From: a bacterium | GTDB lineage: Bacteria > SM23-31 > JAUVVT01 | Reading direction: 5' to 3' | Length of the DNA: 42,839 bases | NCBI GenBank assembly: GCA_030616165.1 | Contig: JAUWXV010000003.1 | Span: forward strand, 1 to 42,839 | Part shown: one piece after another, positions 1 to 11,900 of the stretch | How the letters are laid out: the number at the start of each line of letters is the position of its first letter | Numbering within the stretch: the first letter of the stretch is position 1 | Position numbers and translations under genes: made by a program | Notes under the pieces: generated by a model | The model's input: only the letters and a program-made list of their open reading frames with translations | Databases searched by the model: none | What the model was told of the DNA's origin: nothing

Positions 1-939
1 ATTTTTTGTAGTTTGTCAAGGTTTTATATTTTTTCTGAAAATCCCCCATTTTTTTGATACTCCTCAAATTTTAGTTCTAATTGGGAAGTTATTTTCTTTA
101 TTAAAGACCATTTCAATTCTCAATTCAATTTTTGCAAAGAATGTTCTCACCACATAAGTTAATTTATAATATCCAACTGCTTTAGTTTTAAATAACATAG
201 GTATTGTTAAATTATCTAATAGTATAAATAAATGAAACAGCTAATCAAAAAAGGAAATCATTGTTTTAAAGGTTTTATATCGTTGTAAATTATTAACTAA
301 TCCTTGGTTATAAGATTTTCATTTTGTTTTAAATATCTATTTTATAATGAAATTAAAAATTTATAAGGTTTACTATTTTTTAATAGTTGAAGAATTTAAA
401 ACTTAATTTTGTTGATGGTGTACGATGAATTTGATGGAATTGGAGCTATTTCAGTTCAGTGAACTGCACGAAATCCATAAATAGATTATTTTGCATACAT
501 ATTAATCAAGCTTTTAAGTTGATTTTTATTCAATTTTGTGAAAGGACACAATGCCATAGTTATTTTGTTTAAAACTTTTAATCGATTTTCAAGAACTTGA
601 TTATCGGCTTTTACCTTTTGAAAAGCCCGGCTCAAAATATTACTTCACTAATTTTTACTATTCTTAATGTAAAATCAATTTGTAATTACAATAAAAATAA
701 AAAAAATAAATGTGTCTATTTGTGGCAGAAATGGTGTTAAATATTGTCAATTTTGTCAATTTGAGGTAATATTTGTATGCTTTATAATGTGGAGACTACA
801 CTGCTAAGTTGTACTCAAATTCTTGAGAAAAATTTTATTAAAAAATCAATTGACAAAATAAAATATAAACCTTAATTTTATTGTATATGTATTTTAAAAT
901 TATTTTACTTGTTACATTTAAAAATTAAAAAAGGTAATT
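1..939. other. A/T-rich non-coding stretch
   Basis: No open frame with a credible ribosome site or recognisable domain is seen on either strand. The only short frame with an ATG worth naming is at about 425-484 (19 codons), without a good Shine-Dalgarno. The stretch is very A/T-rich with homopolymer runs. Its right end carries the promoter of the following gene. Confidence 0.5.
850..878 (+). promoter_or_regulatory. sigma-70-type promoter for the aldo/keto reductase
   Basis: TTGACA at 850-855, a 17-base spacer, and TAATTT at 873-878 (4 of 6 to the -10 consensus). It lies about 60 bases before the start codon. The perfect -35 and the exact spacer are the evidence. The -10 is weak. Confidence 0.45.
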
Positions 940-1812
940 ATGAAGAGTATCGATAGGAGAAATTTTCTCAAGCAGGCAATGACTGGCCTGAGTATGATAG
1001 TCATGCCAGTGAAAGCAGCCAATGGGAATGAGCAAATATCTACCAATAAAGGATTTACTGCCAATGATAGAGTTATTCTTGGAAAAACCGGGATAGAGAC
1101 ATCTCGATTGGCTCTTGGTTCTGGTACTATCGGAGGGAGAAAGCAATCGAATCAGACCAGATTAGGCATGGAAAAGTTTGTTTCACTTATTCGGCACGGC
1201 TATGAACGCGGAATTACATTCTGGGATTCAGCAGACCAGTATGGCTCACATACTAATTTTAAAGAAGCTCTCAAATACATACCCAGGGAAAAAGTCGTCA
1301 TCCTCACAAAAACCTCATCTCGCAGTATGTCGAATATGAAAAATGATATAGAACGGTTCAGGAAGGAACTCGGAACCGATTATATTGATATCATTTTATT
1401 GCATTGTATGATGAACGAAAATTGGACTAAAACGATGAATGGAGTCATGGAGGTTTTGGCAGAAGCAAAAGAAAGCGGGATTATCAGAGCACATGGTGCA
1501 TCGTTTCATTCCGTGGGTGCCCTGAAATCAGCCGTCAAAAACCCTTGGACTGATGTCATTTTAGCCCGTATCAATCACGCTGGAAGTCATATGGACTCTG
1601 AACCCGCAAAAGTTATTCCTATATTGAAAGAAGGCAATATTTCTGGAAAATCTATACTTGGAATGAAAATTATCGGTGAGGGGGATTTGAGGAATCAGAT
1701 TGACAAATCTATAAATCTCGTTCTTAACCTCGAATTTGTTGATGCTATTACTATTGGCTTTGAGAGTACGAGTGAACTGGATGATGTCATCAAAAAGATA
1801 TCGGAAGTTTAG
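940..1812 (+). CDS. Aldo/keto reductase with Tat-type N-terminus
   Basis: NAD(P)H-dependent oxidoreductase of the aldo/keto reductase superfamily, 290 residues. The catalytic tetrad is visible: Asp96 and Tyr101 in the WDSADQYG segment, Lys124 in ILTKTSS, and His155 in DIILLHC. The N-terminus reads DRRNFLKQ followed by a short hydrophobic stretch and AANG, the layout of a twin-arginine signal, so the enzyme may be exported and cofactor-loaded before transport. An AAGGTAATT ribosome site precedes the ATG. The C-terminal cofactor-binding part (GFESTSELDD) is in the expected place, and the length matches short AKRs. It appears monocistronic, with its own promoter about 60 bases upstream. The substrate cannot be inferred. 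Many Tat-type AKRs in anaerobes carry C-terminal iron-sulfur clusters, but this one has no such cysteines. Confidence 0.88.
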   Translation: MKSIDRRNFLKQAMTGLSMIVMPVKAANGNEQISTNKGFTANDRVILGKTGIETSRLALGSGTIGGRKQSNQTRLGMEKFVSLIRHGYERGITFWDSADQYGSHTNFKEALKYIPREKVVILTKTSSRSMSNMKNDIERFRKELGTDYIDIILLHCMMNENWTKTMNGVMEVLAEAKESGIIRAHGASFHSVGALKSAVKNPWTDVILARINHAGSHMDSEPAKVIPILKEGNISGKSILGMKIIGEGDLRNQIDKSINLVLNLEFVDAITIGFESTSELDDVIKKISEV

Positions 1813-1943
1813 TTCTATCACTGAAATATAAATTGGACAGGAAGGTGTTTATTTTTTTTAAAATTTTGAGACCTTGCCGCTTATGTTATCAACCCTTTAA
1901 CTATTTATTTTAACGTTAGGGTATAGAAATATAATGTTTATTA

Positions 1944-1972
1944 TTGACAAGTTTTGAATATTAGGTTATATT
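1944..1972 (+). promoter_or_regulatory. Strong sigma-70-type promoter for dodecin
   Basis: TTGACA at 1944-1949, a 17-base spacer and TATATT at 1967-1972. The -35 is perfect and the -10 is 5 of 6. Transcription would start near 1980, leaving a leader of about 80 bases before the dodecin start. Confidence 0.65.
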
Positions 1973-2061
1973 GAACAAAGTGAGAATTATTATAAAATCT
2001 ATCATTATATGTTTAAAATATTTTGAAGGAGTATAGACAATTAACTAAAGGAGGCATTATT

Positions 2062-2274
2062 ATGTCTAATAGTGTTTACAAAGTAATTGAAGTGGTAGGA
2101 ACAAGCGATACTTCTTGGGAAGATGCAGCCAAGAATGCAATAGAAACTGCAAGTAAGACTCTTGAAGACTTAAGAATTGCTGAAGTTACTGCTCAAGACT
2201 TAAAAATCGAGGATGGAAAAGTTGTTGCCTATCGAACCAAGTTGAGTTTATCATTTAAATTTCGGGAAAAATAA
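2062..2274 (+). CDS. Dodecin (flavin-binding/storage protein)
   Basis: Small protein of 70 residues with the full dodecin pattern: VYKVIEVVGTS at the start, SWEDA with the conserved Trp that stacks on flavin, an alpha helix (AIETASKTLEDLR), then the strands AEVTAQDLKIEDGKV and AYRTKLSLSFKF. Dodecins assemble into dodecamers that bind and sequester riboflavin, FMN or FAD in the cytoplasm. The start is fixed by a near-perfect Shine-Dalgarno, AAAGGAGG at 2047-2054, seven bases before the ATG. The frame can be extended upstream to a TTG at 2023, but that would run through the ribosome site and is unlikely. Single gene with its own strong promoter. No sign of damage. Confidence 0.92.
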   Translation: MSNSVYKVIEVVGTSDTSWEDAAKNAIETASKTLEDLRIAEVTAQDLKIEDGKVVAYRTKLSLSFKFREK

Positions 2275-2325
2275 TCAATAAGACAATAATAAATAGTCAA
2301 ATGTATATTCATACTGAACAAATTT

Positions 2326-2369
2326 GATAGTCTTTAGATTTATTCAATGAAAAAATCAGAAAGACTATC
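2326..2369 (+). terminator. Long hairpin between convergent genes
   Basis: A perfect 10-bp stem (GATAGTCTTT with AAAGACTATC), extendable inward by GATTT/AAATC, lies 52 bases after the dodecin stop and between two convergent genes. No U-tract follows on the plus strand, so it is a weak intrinsic terminator. It may instead protect 3' ends on either strand. Confidence 0.4.
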
Positions 2370-2501
2370 TCAATTAAAAACACCTTGCCGATTCTTGCCG
2401 CTTTTGGTATGAAATTTAATCAATGTGATTTTTTGAATATATTTTGGATTTTTGGTTTACCTTTTGTAATATTAATTTATCCGAGTTAATTTCAAACGGA
2501 A

Positions 2502-5330
2502 CTACTTTATAAGAATCATTTTCTTTGTTGAAATGTATCTGCCGGCTTTAAGTTTATATAAGTATATTCCGCTGTTAACCTTGTTTCCCAAATCATCCAT
2601 ACCATCCCATATTACGGAATAACTGCCCGGGTGCTGGACTTCATCAATCAGGGTTATAATTTCCTTGCCAAGTGGATTGTATATTTGCAAAGTAACATTT
2701 GTTATTTTTGGGATTTCATATTCAATTACAGTATGCGGGTTAAACGGATTGGGATAATTTTGTTTTAATACAAATTCTTCCGGTGATTTCTCGCTCTCAT
2801 CCACTGATACCGGGGCTTCAATGACAGTGATTATAAAACTGCACGTATCCAAACCACCTCTGTTATCACTGGCTATTAAACTTACTTCAAATTCACCAAG
2901 TACAGGCGGTTTCCATATCAGTTTCTCATTATCATTCAATGTTCCCATAGGACCCTTATCCATAATAACATATAATTTGTCACCATCAGGGTCTGTAACT
3001 ATAAAATAATAAGTGGAACGCACGTCAACTGCAAATGTCGTATCTCTCGAAGGGGCAAATACCGGCGGCCTGTTTAAATCATTTACCGTTATTTTAACTG
3101 TAACCGAATCAGCCCCTTCATATCCGTCGTAAACGGCAAATATTATCATATATTCTCCGGACTGTTCATAGGTGGGTGTCCAGCTAAAAGTATCACCCTC
3201 TACACTTGAACCTGAAGGATTATCAATTAAACCGAATGTTAAGGTATCTCCGTCAATATCTTCAGCAGATACTTTTATCGTTAATGTCTGTGTCTCGCTG
3301 ATTGTCGTATCGTTTATGCTTGATAAAACAGGGGCGAAGTTGATTCTTTTTACTCTTATTTTAAAACTCTGGGTATTTGTCAGCTCCCCGTCAGAAACCT
3401 GGACCGCTACATCATGCTCACCAATATCCGCATTTACCGGTGCCCATTCTATCAGTCCCGTGGCGGCATCTATCGTCATATTATCCGGGGAGGTTAAAAG
3501 GGAAAACGTTAATTCATCTTCATCAAAGTCATAAACCTCCACATTATAACTGTAAGGTTCGCCTTCTGTTATAACCGTAATTGGTGAGGAGGTGAAACTC
3601 GGTCTGAAATTGACATTATTTACGGTTATTCCCACAGTCACATCAACATAACCTTTACCGTCAGATGCCCTGAATTTTACCGAATAATTCCCCGATTGGT
3701 CGTATGCAGGTTTCCACGTAAATATATTGCCTTCCAGACTTGAACCGGGCGGATTGTTAAATACACTGTATGTGAGCGTATCACCGTCGGCATCCGTTCC
3801 TGATAAGGTCAGCGTCAAATTCCTGCCCTCATCTACTACTCTTTCGCCAATTATATTCAAAACGGGCAGCCTGTTATATTCGCTCACGGCGATAATGAAG
3901 CTCTGTGTATCCTTTAAGTCTCCGTCCGTAACCTCAACGGTGACATTATGGCTGTCAATCTGGGATTTTGTCGGTGTCCATGTTATCAGTCCCGTTGAAG
4001 AGTCGATATTCATTCCAGCAGGGGATGTTGTCAGCGAATAGGTTAAAATGTCCAGGTCGGGGTCTTCTGCATCTACGTCATATTCGTATTGAACGGTTGC
4101 AAAAGCAAATGTAATTCCCGTGGATGTTATGCTCGGAGCACGGTTAACGTCATTGACCGTTATTGTTATCGTATCTGAATCGGAGTCTATGTAATCCGAA
4201 GCCGTGAATGTTACGGAATATGACCCCTGCTGAGTATAATCGGGCGTCCATGTAAATACACTGTCTGTCAGACTTGAACCTGTCGGATTGTTGGTAACGC
4301 TGTATGACAGAGAGTCTCCGTCTTCGTTTGCTGCCGACAGGATTATTGTCAGTGCCTGGTTCTCATTTACCGACTTATCACCTATGGGTGATAATACAGG
4401 CGGGTAATTCGGAGATTTTAAAATTGTTCCTCCACTACCAACAGCCCATCCGTGATAGAAATCTGTGAAATGGACACCATAAAGCCATTCAGTAGTTCCG
4501 CTGGTCTGGGTGCTCCAGTTTGTCCCTCCATTTGTGGTATGACGGATTGTTCCAAACAATCCAACAGCCCAGCAGTTATTGGAATCTGTGAAATGGACAC
4601 CCCTAAGATCCCAAGTAGTTCCGCTGTTCTGAGGGTTCCAGCTTGCTCCTCCATTTGAAGTATGAAGGATTGTTCCATTAAAACCAACAGCCCAGCCGTT
4701 ATTGGAATCTGTGAAATGGATACCATAAAGCGTATTAATGGTTCCGCTGGTCTGGGTGCTCCAGTTTGCTCCTCCATTTGAAGTATGACGGATTGTTCCG
4801 TTCTCACCAACAGCCCAGCCGGTATCGGAATCTGTGAAATAAACTCCATAAAGAACATTAGCGGTTCCGCTGGTCTGGGCAGTCCAGTTTGTCCCTCCAT
4901 TTGAAGTATAAAGGATTGTTCCATAATAACCAACAGCCCAGCCGTTATTTGCATCTGTAAAATGGACACCCCAAAGATCCCCACTGGTACCGCTGTTCTG
5001 GGTGCTCCAGTTTGTCCCTCCATCAGTTGTATTAAGAATTTTTTCATAAAAACCAACAGCCCAGCCGTTATTGTCATCTGTGAAATGAACTCCACGAAGA
5101 TGATTACCAGTTCCGCTGGTCTGAGCGCTCCAGTTTGCTCCTCCATCAGTGGTATGAAGGATTGTTCCATAAGCACCAACAGCCCAGCCGTTATCTGGAT
5201 TTGTAAAATGGACATCCAAAAGCGCATTATTTGTTCCGCTGGTCTGAGCGGTCCAGACACTCTGCCCGAAAATATTATTATAATTGAATAAAATAAAAAT
5301 AAATATTAATAAACCTCTTATCGGTTTCAT
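2502..5330 (-). CDS. Secreted YCF48/cadherin-like repeat protein with type IX sorting domain
   Basis: 942-residue secreted protein. Residues 1-23 are a signal peptide ending near FGQS. Residues 26-306 are seven tandem 41-residue YCF48/BNR-like repeats with the core NGWAVG..GTILHT..GG..W, which form a beta-propeller-type fold. Residues from about 310 to 850 are about six Ig/cadherin-like modules, recognisable by D-DGDTL-Y and the NPPGSS..G..FTW pattern. The last ~90 residues are a type IX sorting domain (QNYPNPFNP, then GIYLYKLKAG and KKMILIK). An AAAGGA ribosome site precedes the ATG. It probably has no enzymatic activity and acts as a surface or adhesive protein. The neighbouring minus-strand giant has a closely similar C-terminus, so both are likely cargo of the same exporter. 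The sixth repeat has NNCWAVG, a Cys in place of the usual Gly. Confidence 0.88.
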   Translation of the reverse strand: MKPIRGLLIFIFILFNYNNIFGQSVWTAQTSGTNNALLDVHFTNPDNGWAVGAYGTILHTTDGGANWSAQTSGTGNHLRGVHFTDDNNGWAVGFYEKILNTTDGGTNWSTQNSGTSGDLWGVHFTDANNGWAVGYYGTILYTSNGGTNWTAQTSGTANVLYGVYFTDSDTGWAVGENGTIRHTSNGGANWSTQTSGTINTLYGIHFTDSNNGWAVGFNGTILHTSNGGASWNPQNSGTTWDLRGVHFTDSNNCWAVGLFGTIRHTTNGGTNWSTQTSGTTEWLYGVHFTDFYHGWAVGSGGTILKSPNYPPVLSPIGDKSVNENQALTIILSAANEDGDSLSYSVTNNPTGSSLTDSVFTWTPDYTQQGSYSVTFTASDYIDSDSDTITITVNDVNRAPSITSTGITFAFATVQYEYDVDAEDPDLDILTYSLTTSPAGMNIDSSTGLITWTPTKSQIDSHNVTVEVTDGDLKDTQSFIIAVSEYNRLPVLNIIGERVVDEGRNLTLTLSGTDADGDTLTYSVFNNPPGSSLEGNIFTWKPAYDQSGNYSVKFRASDGKGYVDVTVGITVNNVNFRPSFTSSPITVITEGEPYSYNVEVYDFDEDELTFSLLTSPDNMTIDAATGLIEWAPVNADIGEHDVAVQVSDGELTNTQSFKIRVKRINFAPVLSSINDTTISETQTLTIKVSAEDIDGDTLTFGLIDNPSGSSVEGDTFSWTPTYEQSGEYMIIFAVYDGYEGADSVTVKITVNDLNRPPVFAPSRDTTFAVDVRSTYYFIVTDPDGDKLYVIMDKGPMGTLNDNEKLIWKPPVLGEFEVSLIASDNRGGLDTCSFIITVIEAPVSVDESEKSPEEFVLKQNYPNPFNPHTVIEYEIPKITNVTLQIYNPLGKEIITLIDEVQHPGSYSVIWDGMDDLGNKVNSGIYLYKLKAGRYISTKKMILIK
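4413..5255 (-). repeat. Seven tandem 123-bp repeats (YCF48-like units)
   Basis: Seven direct repeats of 123 bp (the last truncated to 105 bp) inside the secreted protein gene, each encoding W-x-x-Q-x-SGT...F-T-x-x-x-x-GWAVG...GTI-x-x-T-x-GG. Conservation is high at DNA level, so the other frames also stay open for hundreds of codons, as expected for recent unit duplication or gene conversion. Confidence 0.85.
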
Positions 5331-5958
5331 TTTTTATATTCCTTTAATTTAATTTTTGTTAATTTTATTAAAAAATAAATAAGTTGAATCTGCAGTATGT
5401 TGGTTTTATATATTCAGGAAGTATAAAATGTTTAACTCAGCAAATTCAGAATAAAAATCTTTGAATATTAAAAGGAACCTCATAAGATTACGGGTATATG
5501 TTTCTTTATTATTATATTACAATAAAAAAATAAAAAAGCAATATTTTTTTTTCTTATAAGGAAAACAATGAGGTATGTTTAAACTGTGGAGAAATCTCAA
5601 ACGACCTCTGGATATGCAGAATAACGTGTAATGAGGGACTTCCCATTACCAGGCATGAAGGGGGGATGTACCTCCAGAGAAAGCATTAATGTATCAGTTT
5701 TCGAGGGAAGCTAAATATGACAGGCCGGGCAATTTCATATAAAACCAATTTGATTTAGCCAATTTATCGTTTGGACTCGTTCGAATTTCACAGGAATTTT
5801 AAGTTACTGTAATTAAAATTGAAAAATCCCGGTAAATTTTTTAAGGCTCCCAATCAAACATAGAGTTGTACATGGGATGATATTGCTTTTGTTATTGGAG
5901 AATACCGCTGGGAAAGTAGTTATTACACGTGTAGCCGCATTTATTTGTTAATATTCCT
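5331..5958. other. Spacer between two minus-strand secreted-protein genes
   Basis: No coding potential is seen. The segment at 5600-5800 is less A/T-rich than its surroundings, but no repeat, RNA or domain is recognised. The promoter of the downstream minus-strand gene should lie at about 5340-5560, but no TTGACA-like box is obvious there. Confidence 0.35.
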
Positions 5959-8900
5959 TTATTTTAACAAAATCATCTTTTTGGTCTGAACAAAACCATC
6001 GGCTTTAAACTGATATAGATAAATTCCTGATGATACTTTTATCCCAAGATTATTAGTTCCGTCCCACATTATTTGATAATTCCCCGGTTCTTGTTCTTGG
6101 TTAATTAAGGTCTTAATTTCTTGCCCAAGAATATTGAATATTTTTAGTGTAACCTTTGTTATTTTTGGAAGTTGATATTCTATTTTCGTATATGGATTAA
6201 ATGGATTGGGATAGTTCTGATATAAGACAAACTCTTTTGGCAGCATAGCTGTTACCTGAAGAACCTCATATTGTTTGATAATACCGGAAATATTAACCGA
6301 TTCCAACTTGTAATAATAGATTTTTCCAGGTTCAACATTATTGTCTTCAAACGTATATTTCATATCACCACTGCTTGGTATCAATTTGGAATTTATTTTC
6401 TCAAAGCCGTAATCGGGTGATAGACTTCGGTAAATATTGAATCCGGCATTGCCGTTTTCACTGACTGTTTCCCAATCAAGTTGTATTGCACCGACAATTG
6501 ATTTTCCCGTAAATACAGCCAATTGAACATCAACAGGAACATCTAAATAAAATTTTCCTGTTTCGGACCAGGGACTGTTAAATATTCCGTCATTGCTTCT
6601 TACCCGCCAATAATATTGTGTATAATTTTCCAATTCTGTCTGTGGTGCATAACTTGTTGTATTTTGATCTTCCGTGATTCCTGTTTTGTATACTGTAAGG
6701 TTGAGAAAAGTCGAATCGTAAGCAACAGCAAACGTATAGGTCATGGGCTGTCTGGTGCTGACGGAATTTTGTACAATCAATGTCGGTCGGAAAGTACTGC
6801 TGATTACTGCATCCTTGGACGGGGATGAAATTACGGGAGCAGTGGCAACGGAATCTGCATTTGGCTTAACTAAAAATGGCTCAGAACGTCCACTTTCATT
6901 AGGAGGATAAACATTATCCATAGAAGATATATAATAAGCATAGGAAGTATCATTCTTTACGCTCCTATCATAATAGTATGTATCCTTGATTTGAGTGGCA
7001 ATGGATATATAGTCTTCTTCTAATCCCTTACTTCTGTAAATATTATAACCGTTCAAATCTCCCGCCGCATTCGGAACTTCTGCCCATTGAATATATACCT
7101 CATTATTTCCGCCGACAGCAAATGAAATTTCCGGCACTTCAGGAGGAGTTGTGTCAGGTGATGCAGAGGTTTTAAACAAGTAAGTATCTGGTGCATAGGT
7201 TACATTATCGCTCTTATCAACAGACCCTGCTGTATATATATAAGTAACATCAGGTTCAAGGTTGGTTAAGGTAATTTCATGTTCGGTAACATCTTTTGCA
7301 CTCCCGACATTATTCTCCCATTCATTTTCATAATAGTTCGTAACTTTCCTTAGAGCATTTCGTTTTTGGAATGAAGCGCTGTCACTGAACATCACAAAAC
7401 TGTCGGATAATTCGTCTGTTATCCATTGGATAGTGGCAGTATGGTTAGTTATTGAGACTACCCTTGGACCATCTATAATTTGAGGCGGGATTAAATCCTT
7501 TATTGCATAGGTCCGAAAATATTTATCGGCGCTGAATGTTGGACCATTATCCTCAAGGTCAACGGATGCTACACGAAAATAGTAAATTGTGTCCGGCAGT
7601 AAATTCGTGAGTGTTATCTGATGAAAAGTCACGTCCTCAGCAAGAATTCGGATTTCGGGGGGACCTGAGATGGTATCCAATATGCCGAATGTCGAATCTA
7701 AAGTAAATTCAATATAGGTGTCACTCGGTTCATCGGTTTCCCAGAGAATAGTTGCCTGATCGTCAGTGATAGATGTAACTACAGGACCGGCAATTATCTG
7801 GGGTGGGATAATATCGGTTTCAGCATCAGTCGTCACGGTAGAATTTAGACTTAATGAAGGACCATATTGATTGATATCCGTTGAACTCACTTGATAATTA
7901 TAGGTAGTTGAAGGTTCCAGGTTCGTCAGAGTTACACTATGTTCTACTACATTGCTTGCCGATTGCTTTGATAGTGTATAATCCTCAGATATTCCATATT
8001 CAACAATTGAATTACTCTGCTCATCAGTAAACCATTCTATGGTAACATTGGTAGCACTCTTGTTAGTAACAGTGGGCCCAGAAATTATTATAGGTGCTAC
8101 ATCGTCCCGGATGCTGCTTGTTGTGAATCTTCCGGTACCACCTGGAGGCTGAGCAGTACGTGCTTCTTCTAATGTTCTGTATAGCGAGCCCACATACTTG
8201 GTCGGGAATGTAATCACATTATTGCTTCTGTCGGATGATGTTATAATGAAGATATATTCCTCTCCCGGTTGAAGGTTTGTTATTACAATGTTGTGTTTCC
8301 TCGACAAATCGGCGCTGCCGTACTTTTCATAACGGGCACCGGCTTCAATAGAATCGGCAATTCCATAGTAGATGAAACTATTTGAGGGTTCGTCAGTTAC
8401 CCATTCAAATGATGCCGACCTCTCTGTTGTAAAAACTATTGGACCTTCCACTATAAACGGTTTTGTTGTATCCGCGGCAACAGGAGTTAGGAGTTTGTTT
8501 ATTATTCTTGTTTTTTCATTTTTATTTCCGTCGATATCTGTAGAATTCACCACATAATAGTATTTCTCACCCGGTATTAAGTTGGTCAGATTCACAGAGT
8601 GATCAATAGTGAGCTCTGAATTACCTTCACTATAAGTCATACTATCTTTTCTAAATCTGTATACTACAAATCCATCAGATGGCTCATCGGTAGTCCATTC
8701 GATTGTAACGGAAGATAATATCTTTCCCAACGAACTCTCAGATGAAATAAGGTTTGTTACTATAGGTCCCCTGATAACCTTGGGTTTTTTCCTGTCTTTT
8801 TCCTTTTTCGTGCGGAAACTTATCGGTGTATCCCTTGTTTCTATGACATTGCCGTTAAGGTCAATGGAACGAACGTATGCAAAATATTCAGTTGCCGGCA

Positions 8901-11900
8901 AGAGATTAGTAAGTATGAATTTGTGATTTCTGACATTTTCTTCATTCGAAACTGGTCCCTCATTGTATGTCGTGTCGGTCCCAAATTCAACAATAGTGTT
9001 TGATTGTTTATTGGTTTTCCATTTAATCAATGCCGAATTCTCAGTAGTATGCACCACAATCGGTCCCTCAATTATATCCGGCGGCAATGTATCGGGAACT
9101 GCCTTGGTATAAAATGCATATAATCTGTCCCTTGTATTGACTTCATTCCTGCTTATATCTTGGGACATTACTGACACATAATAGAGTGTATTCGGCTCGA
9201 GATTTGTCAGGCTCACCCTTCCCACTTTTATAAGGTCTGCACTTCCGGTCTTGTTTCCTAAACTTGTTGAATCAGTGCCAAACTCCACAAAACTTGATGT
9301 CCTTTCATCCGTTTCCCATACTATAGTAGCGCTGTTGTGTGTAACATTCATTGCAATAGGACCTTTGAGAATAACAGGGGGTATAGTGTCAGGTGCTGCA
9401 CGGGTAATAAATTGCTGTATTGCGCCGGTAAAAGAATTGCCATTTAAATCAATTGAACGGGCTCGATACCAATAACGGGTTGAACTTGAAAGATTTGTCA
9501 GTAAGAGCGAATGTATAGTAACTTTTTCCGCATCTTCTACTGTCTGGTCAAGATTCGTTGAATCGGTACCAAACTCGATATAACTATCCGAAAGTTCATC
9601 GGTCTCCCATACAATTGTTACTGTATTATGAGTCCGGTTAACGGCATTGGGTCTCCTTGTCCATCGAGGTTTAATTGTATCCGGTTCGGCTTTTGTTTTT
9701 AACTTGAAAAAGTAACTGAATTTATAATTGCCGCTTGGGTCCTCAGACTTTACTTTGTAATAATAAATCGTACTGGATGAAAGATTTGTCAGAGATATGG
9801 AATGAAACGTGATGTCTTCCTCATGCCCAACTAACTCTGTTGAAGATGTATCTGTGCCAAAATATACAAAACCATCACTCACTTCATCCGTAACCCATAC
9901 AATAGTTGCTGTGTTGTAAGTGCGGTTTTTGACTATAGGTCCATTTAAGATAACCGGCGGTTTTTTATCTTCTTCTTTTTTTGTTTTGAATGAAAAATCT
10001 TCGCTTTGATACTTATTTCCGGTAATATCCGTGGAGATTATCTTATAGTGATATTCAGTGTCCGGAGTAAGGTTTGTCAAAGGTATTATGTGCTCCTTTG
10101 AATATTTTTCCGTACCCGTGATGTCCCCATAGGCTTCCGTTTCCCCAAACTCCACATACCCGTCTGCTAATTCGTCTGTTTTCCAGCGAATTGCAACCTT
10201 TACATCCGTTTTTCCAATCTCTTCCGGACCCGCAGCAATTATAGGTGCAACAGTATCAGGTGACGTTAATGTCTTAAATCCCCATAATCTGCTTTCAACT
10301 GTGTTTCCGCTGGCATCCGTGCTCCTGACTCTGAAATAATACAAAGTATCCGCAGTGAGATTGGTAAGAATTATCTTATGTTCTTTGACATCTGATGCAT
10401 CTTCTTCTGACTCCTGAAGTGTTGTATCCAGCCCGAATTTAACATAACTGTCACTCGGTTCATCAGTTACCCATTCAATTGTCGCAGAATTGTGTGTTTT
10501 CGCTGCTACAATAGCCCGGGCAAGAATTATCGGGGGCTTCTCATCTACATCAATCCTTGTCATAAAAGTAAAATCACCACTGATAAACGTATTCCCGGAT
10601 AGGTCTGTAGAGGAAAAACTGTAGTGATATTCGGTTCCCGGAATCAAGTTTGTTAATCGAACGAGATGGGTTAATTTATGTTCAGACTTTTCCTCAACCA
10701 TATCATAAGTTTCAGTCGTCCCATATTCCACGCGACTGTCAGAGGGTTCATCAGTCTTCCACTTTATTGTTGCCTGTGTCTTTGTCCTGCCAATAACAAT
10801 CGGCCCCGTCAACACAACCGGGGGAAGTGTATCCGGCGCAGCCCTTGTTATGAATTCCTTTATCTCACTTGATACTGTATCCCTGCTTTGGTCTATTGAT
10901 AGAACCCTGTAAAAGTATGTGGTTAAAGAGGACAGGTTAGTCAGAGTAATGTTGTGTTCCTTTACATTGGAAACATCTACCTCGATTTGTCCAATCTCCA
11001 AAGTAGTGTCATATTCAACAATGCTGTTAGACAATTTATTGGTTATCCATTTAATTGTTGCAGAATTATGAGTACGGCTGACAACAATAGGTCCGTTCGT
11101 AATAATCGGTTTGATAACAATAACCTTCAACTTGGTCTTAAATGTGCCTGTCACTTCACTCGATATATTATTAGACCCATCCTCAGACTTAATTCTGTAA
11201 ACGTACTTTGTATCACTTACAAGCCCTGTCAGCATAACATAATGATTCTTGACAAGGTCTCCACTGCTGATGGTCGTTATCACTGTATCACTTTCAATAT
11301 TAAATGAGACTACACTGGTTGCCAGTTCATCTGTCTTCCAGAGGATAACAGCACTATTTACAGTAATCCCGGTAACAACTGGACCTTCTATGATGACAGG
11401 GGGAGTTATATCTGGTGCTGATTTTGTACGGAACCGACGCAGTGGTCCCCAAAGTACATTGCCGTTGACATCAACTGAACGAATCATATAGTAATAAAAT
11501 GTCTCGGTTTGAAGTCCTGTTAATTTTACATAATGTAACTTAACACGCTCCGTCAAAACAACAGGTTCCGATTCTTTTACCTTTGCGCTGTCAATTGCAT
11601 AATATACCTCACTCGTGGAATTTTCATCAGTCTTCCATTCAATTACTGCATAATCATGACCTTTCCCGGAAAGAACAGAACTTGAAACAAGTCTTGGCGG
11701 TGTAACATCAGCCTCTACTAATGTCTTAAATGAAAATCTCCTTAAAATTGTCTTGTTACCATCAGCATCTTTGGACCCTATATTATACATATATCGCCTT
11801 CCGGCAAAAAGTCCTGTAACCGGAACGGCATGCTCTAACACGAGTTCGGGATTGCTGAAAATAAACTTCTGCGTGTCAGCCGCAGCCAATACAGAAGCCG

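Noticed and set aside
4418-5291. Long open frames in alternate frames on both strands over the YCF48 repeats
   Set aside because: They follow from the homogeneous 123-bp repeats; the protein sequences are low-complexity and lack ribosome sites or domains.
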